DNA of 64,000 nt, from NCBI GenBank assembly GCA_963797835.1, contig CAWCRN010000027.1, positions 248,001 through 312,000 on the forward strand. Reading direction: 5' to 3'. Below, piece after piece: positions 63,026 through 64,000 of this stretch; within the stretch, counting starts at the first letter, position 1, and each line of letters begins with the position of its first letter. Source of the stretch: JBDTSW01 sp963797835 (GTDB lineage: Bacteria; Actinomycetota; Thermoleophilia; Solirubrobacterales; 70-9). A program made the position numbers and the translations under genes. The notes beneath the pieces were generated by a model. The model was not told the DNA's origin. It did no database searches and worked only from the letters and a program-made list of their open reading frames with translations.

Positions 63026-63917
63026 GTGGCAGCAATCGAGATAGCAGGAGTCAGCAAGCGATTCGGCCCCGTGCGGGCCGTCAGCGACCTCTCGTTCAAC
63101 GTCGAGGCGGGCCGCGTGACCGGTTTCCTCGGCCCGAACGGAGCCGGCAAGAGCACGACGCTGAGGGTGCTGCTCGGCCTGATCCACCCCAGCGCCGGCT
63201 CCGCCACCTTCGACGGCCTGCGCTACGAGGAGCTGCCGGAGCCCAGCGGCCACGTCGGCGCCGTCCTGGAGGACGCCAGCTTCCATCCCGGCCGCACCGG
63301 GCGAAACCACCTGCGCGTCCTGGCCACCGCCGGCGAGCACCCGCTGGGGCGGGTGGACGAGGCTCTGGAGCAGGTCGGCCTGACCGACGCCGCGGACCGC
63401 CGCGTCAAGGGCTACTCGATGGGGATGCGCCAACGCCTCGCCATCGCGGCGGCCCTGCTGGGCGACCCGGAGGTCCTGATCCTCGACGAGCCCGCCAACG
63501 GCCTCGACCTCCCGGCATCCGCTGGATGCGCGACCTGATCCGCAGCCGAGGCGGGCGCGGCCGCGCCGTGCTGGTCTCCAGCCACCTGCTGTCGGAGGTC
63601 GCGCAGAGCGTCGACGACGTGGTGGTGATCGCCAACGGGACGCTGCGCGCGAGCGGCCCGCTGGAGAGCGTGCTGGGCACCGCGGAGGGGCCGACCACCC
63701 GGGTGCGCGCCCTGCGACGGCCGACCGGCTGGAGGCCGCGCTGCGCGAGCGGGGTTTGTCTCGACGCGCGATGAGCCGGACGCGCTGCTCGTGCGTGGCG
63801 CGCCCGAGGCGGTAGGGGCAGGCGGCCGCCGAGCACGGCATCGCCCTTAGCGAGCTGGTCGCCGTCTCGCGCTCGCTGGAGGACGCCTTCTTCGAGCTGA
63901 CGGGTGGTGACGAATGA
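63026..63917 (+). CDS. ABC transporter ATP-binding protein (frameshifted)
   Basis: From a GTG at 63026: IEIAGVSKRFGPVRAVSDLS, Walker A FLGPNGAGKSTTLRVLLGL, signature YSMGMRQRLAIAAAL, Walker B VLILDEPANGLD. A slip near 63515 moves to WMRDLIRSRGGRGRAVLVSS with the switch His in SSHLLSEVAQ. A further change near 63770-63830 is needed to reach the C-terminal SELVAVSRSLEDAFFELTGG. About 297 residues. DrrA/BcrA-like exporter ATPases have this layout. Its TGA overlaps the permease ATG. Confidence 0.85.
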
Positions 63918-64000
63918 GGGCCCTGCTCGCGGCGGAGCTGATCAAGCTGCGAACCACCCGCACGTTCGTCGCGCTCGCCGCCGTCGCGGTCGGGACGTCG
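63914..64000 (+). CDS. ABC-2-type permease, N-terminus only (cut by window edge)
   Basis: 29 residues visible: MRALLAAELIKLRTTRTFVA followed by LAAVAVGTS. The AAELIKLRTTR start and onset of a hydrophobic helix are typical of ABC-2 permeases that pair with the preceding ATPase. The substrate is unknown; antibiotic or lipid export is common for such pairs. Confidence 0.75.
   Translation, partial: MRALLAAELIKLRTTRTFVALAAVAVGTS

Overview
This 64 kb window is high-GC, densely packed actinobacterial chromosome. The best guess is class Thermoleophilia (Solirubrobacterales/Gaiellales-like). Pointers are an actinobacterial-type integration host factor (mIHF) in the order coaBC-rpoZ-gmk-mihF-pyr, an actinobacterial-style PyrR translational leader, several SnoaL-like proteins starting MSxEN(V/L)EIVR, CSLREA-domain secreted proteins, and frequent GTG/TTG starts. 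Neighbouring genes are very often joined by 4-bp ATGA/GTGA stop-start overlaps, so most blocks read as operons. The class assignment is inference.

Layout. 1-7.6 kb (minus): the rimP-nusA-infB-ylxP(DUF503)-rbfA-nrnA-truB-ribF translation/transcription block. 7.7-10.7 kb (minus): dtd, a TPR protein, coaBC, rpoZ, gmk. 10.9-21 kb (minus): mihF and a pyrimidine operon pyrR-pyrB-pyrC-isochorismatase-carA-carB-pyrK-pyrD under a PyrR-binding leader; pyrF is not in it. 21-24 kb: two tandem SnoaL-like genes, a haloalkane-dehalogenase-like hydrolase, RNase Z, tRNA-Arg(CCG). 24-30.7 kb (minus): a secreted sugar dehydrogenase, a small secreted protein, a sulfatase, a CDP-sugar gene pair, then thrC plus a MoaD/ThiS-like sulfur-carrier gene behind a SAM-I riboswitch with its own terminator. 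30.7-36.1 kb (plus): corA, two HIT proteins, a phosphohexomutase, an MBL hydrolase, a lipid kinase. 36.1-49.2 kb (minus): a family 2 glycosyltransferase, RelA/SpoT, RecJ, a fused SecDF, a zinc-ribbon/PAS protein, ruvB-ruvA-ruvC, yebC. 49.2-61.6 kb: envelope and accessory genes (two CSLREA proteins, M29 peptidase, pdxST, RpiR regulator, M1 peptidase, SnoaL-like genes, a PEP mutase-like enzyme). 61.6-64 kb: a mosaic of gene fragments beside a tRNA with a CAT anticodon, a GlsB-like membrane protein and the start of an ABC transporter.

Two signals stand out. First, a SAM-I riboswitch and intrinsic terminator sit in front of a threonine-synthase-like gene paired with a Gly-Gly-ending sulfur carrier, suggesting a link to sulfur or homocysteine metabolism. 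Second, a palindromic repeat with core GGGGTC(A/T)GACCCC reads Gly-Ser-Asp-Pro in frame on either strand; it lies in frame in nusA and at the ruvA/ruvB junction, and a related inverted repeat forms the nrnA/truB junction.

About twenty genes, including essential ones (secDF, carA, pyrB, recJ, thrC), are split by single-base frameshifts while homology continues in the next frame. This pattern fits indel errors in the assembly better than real pseudogenes. Such genes are annotated across the full reconstructed span.
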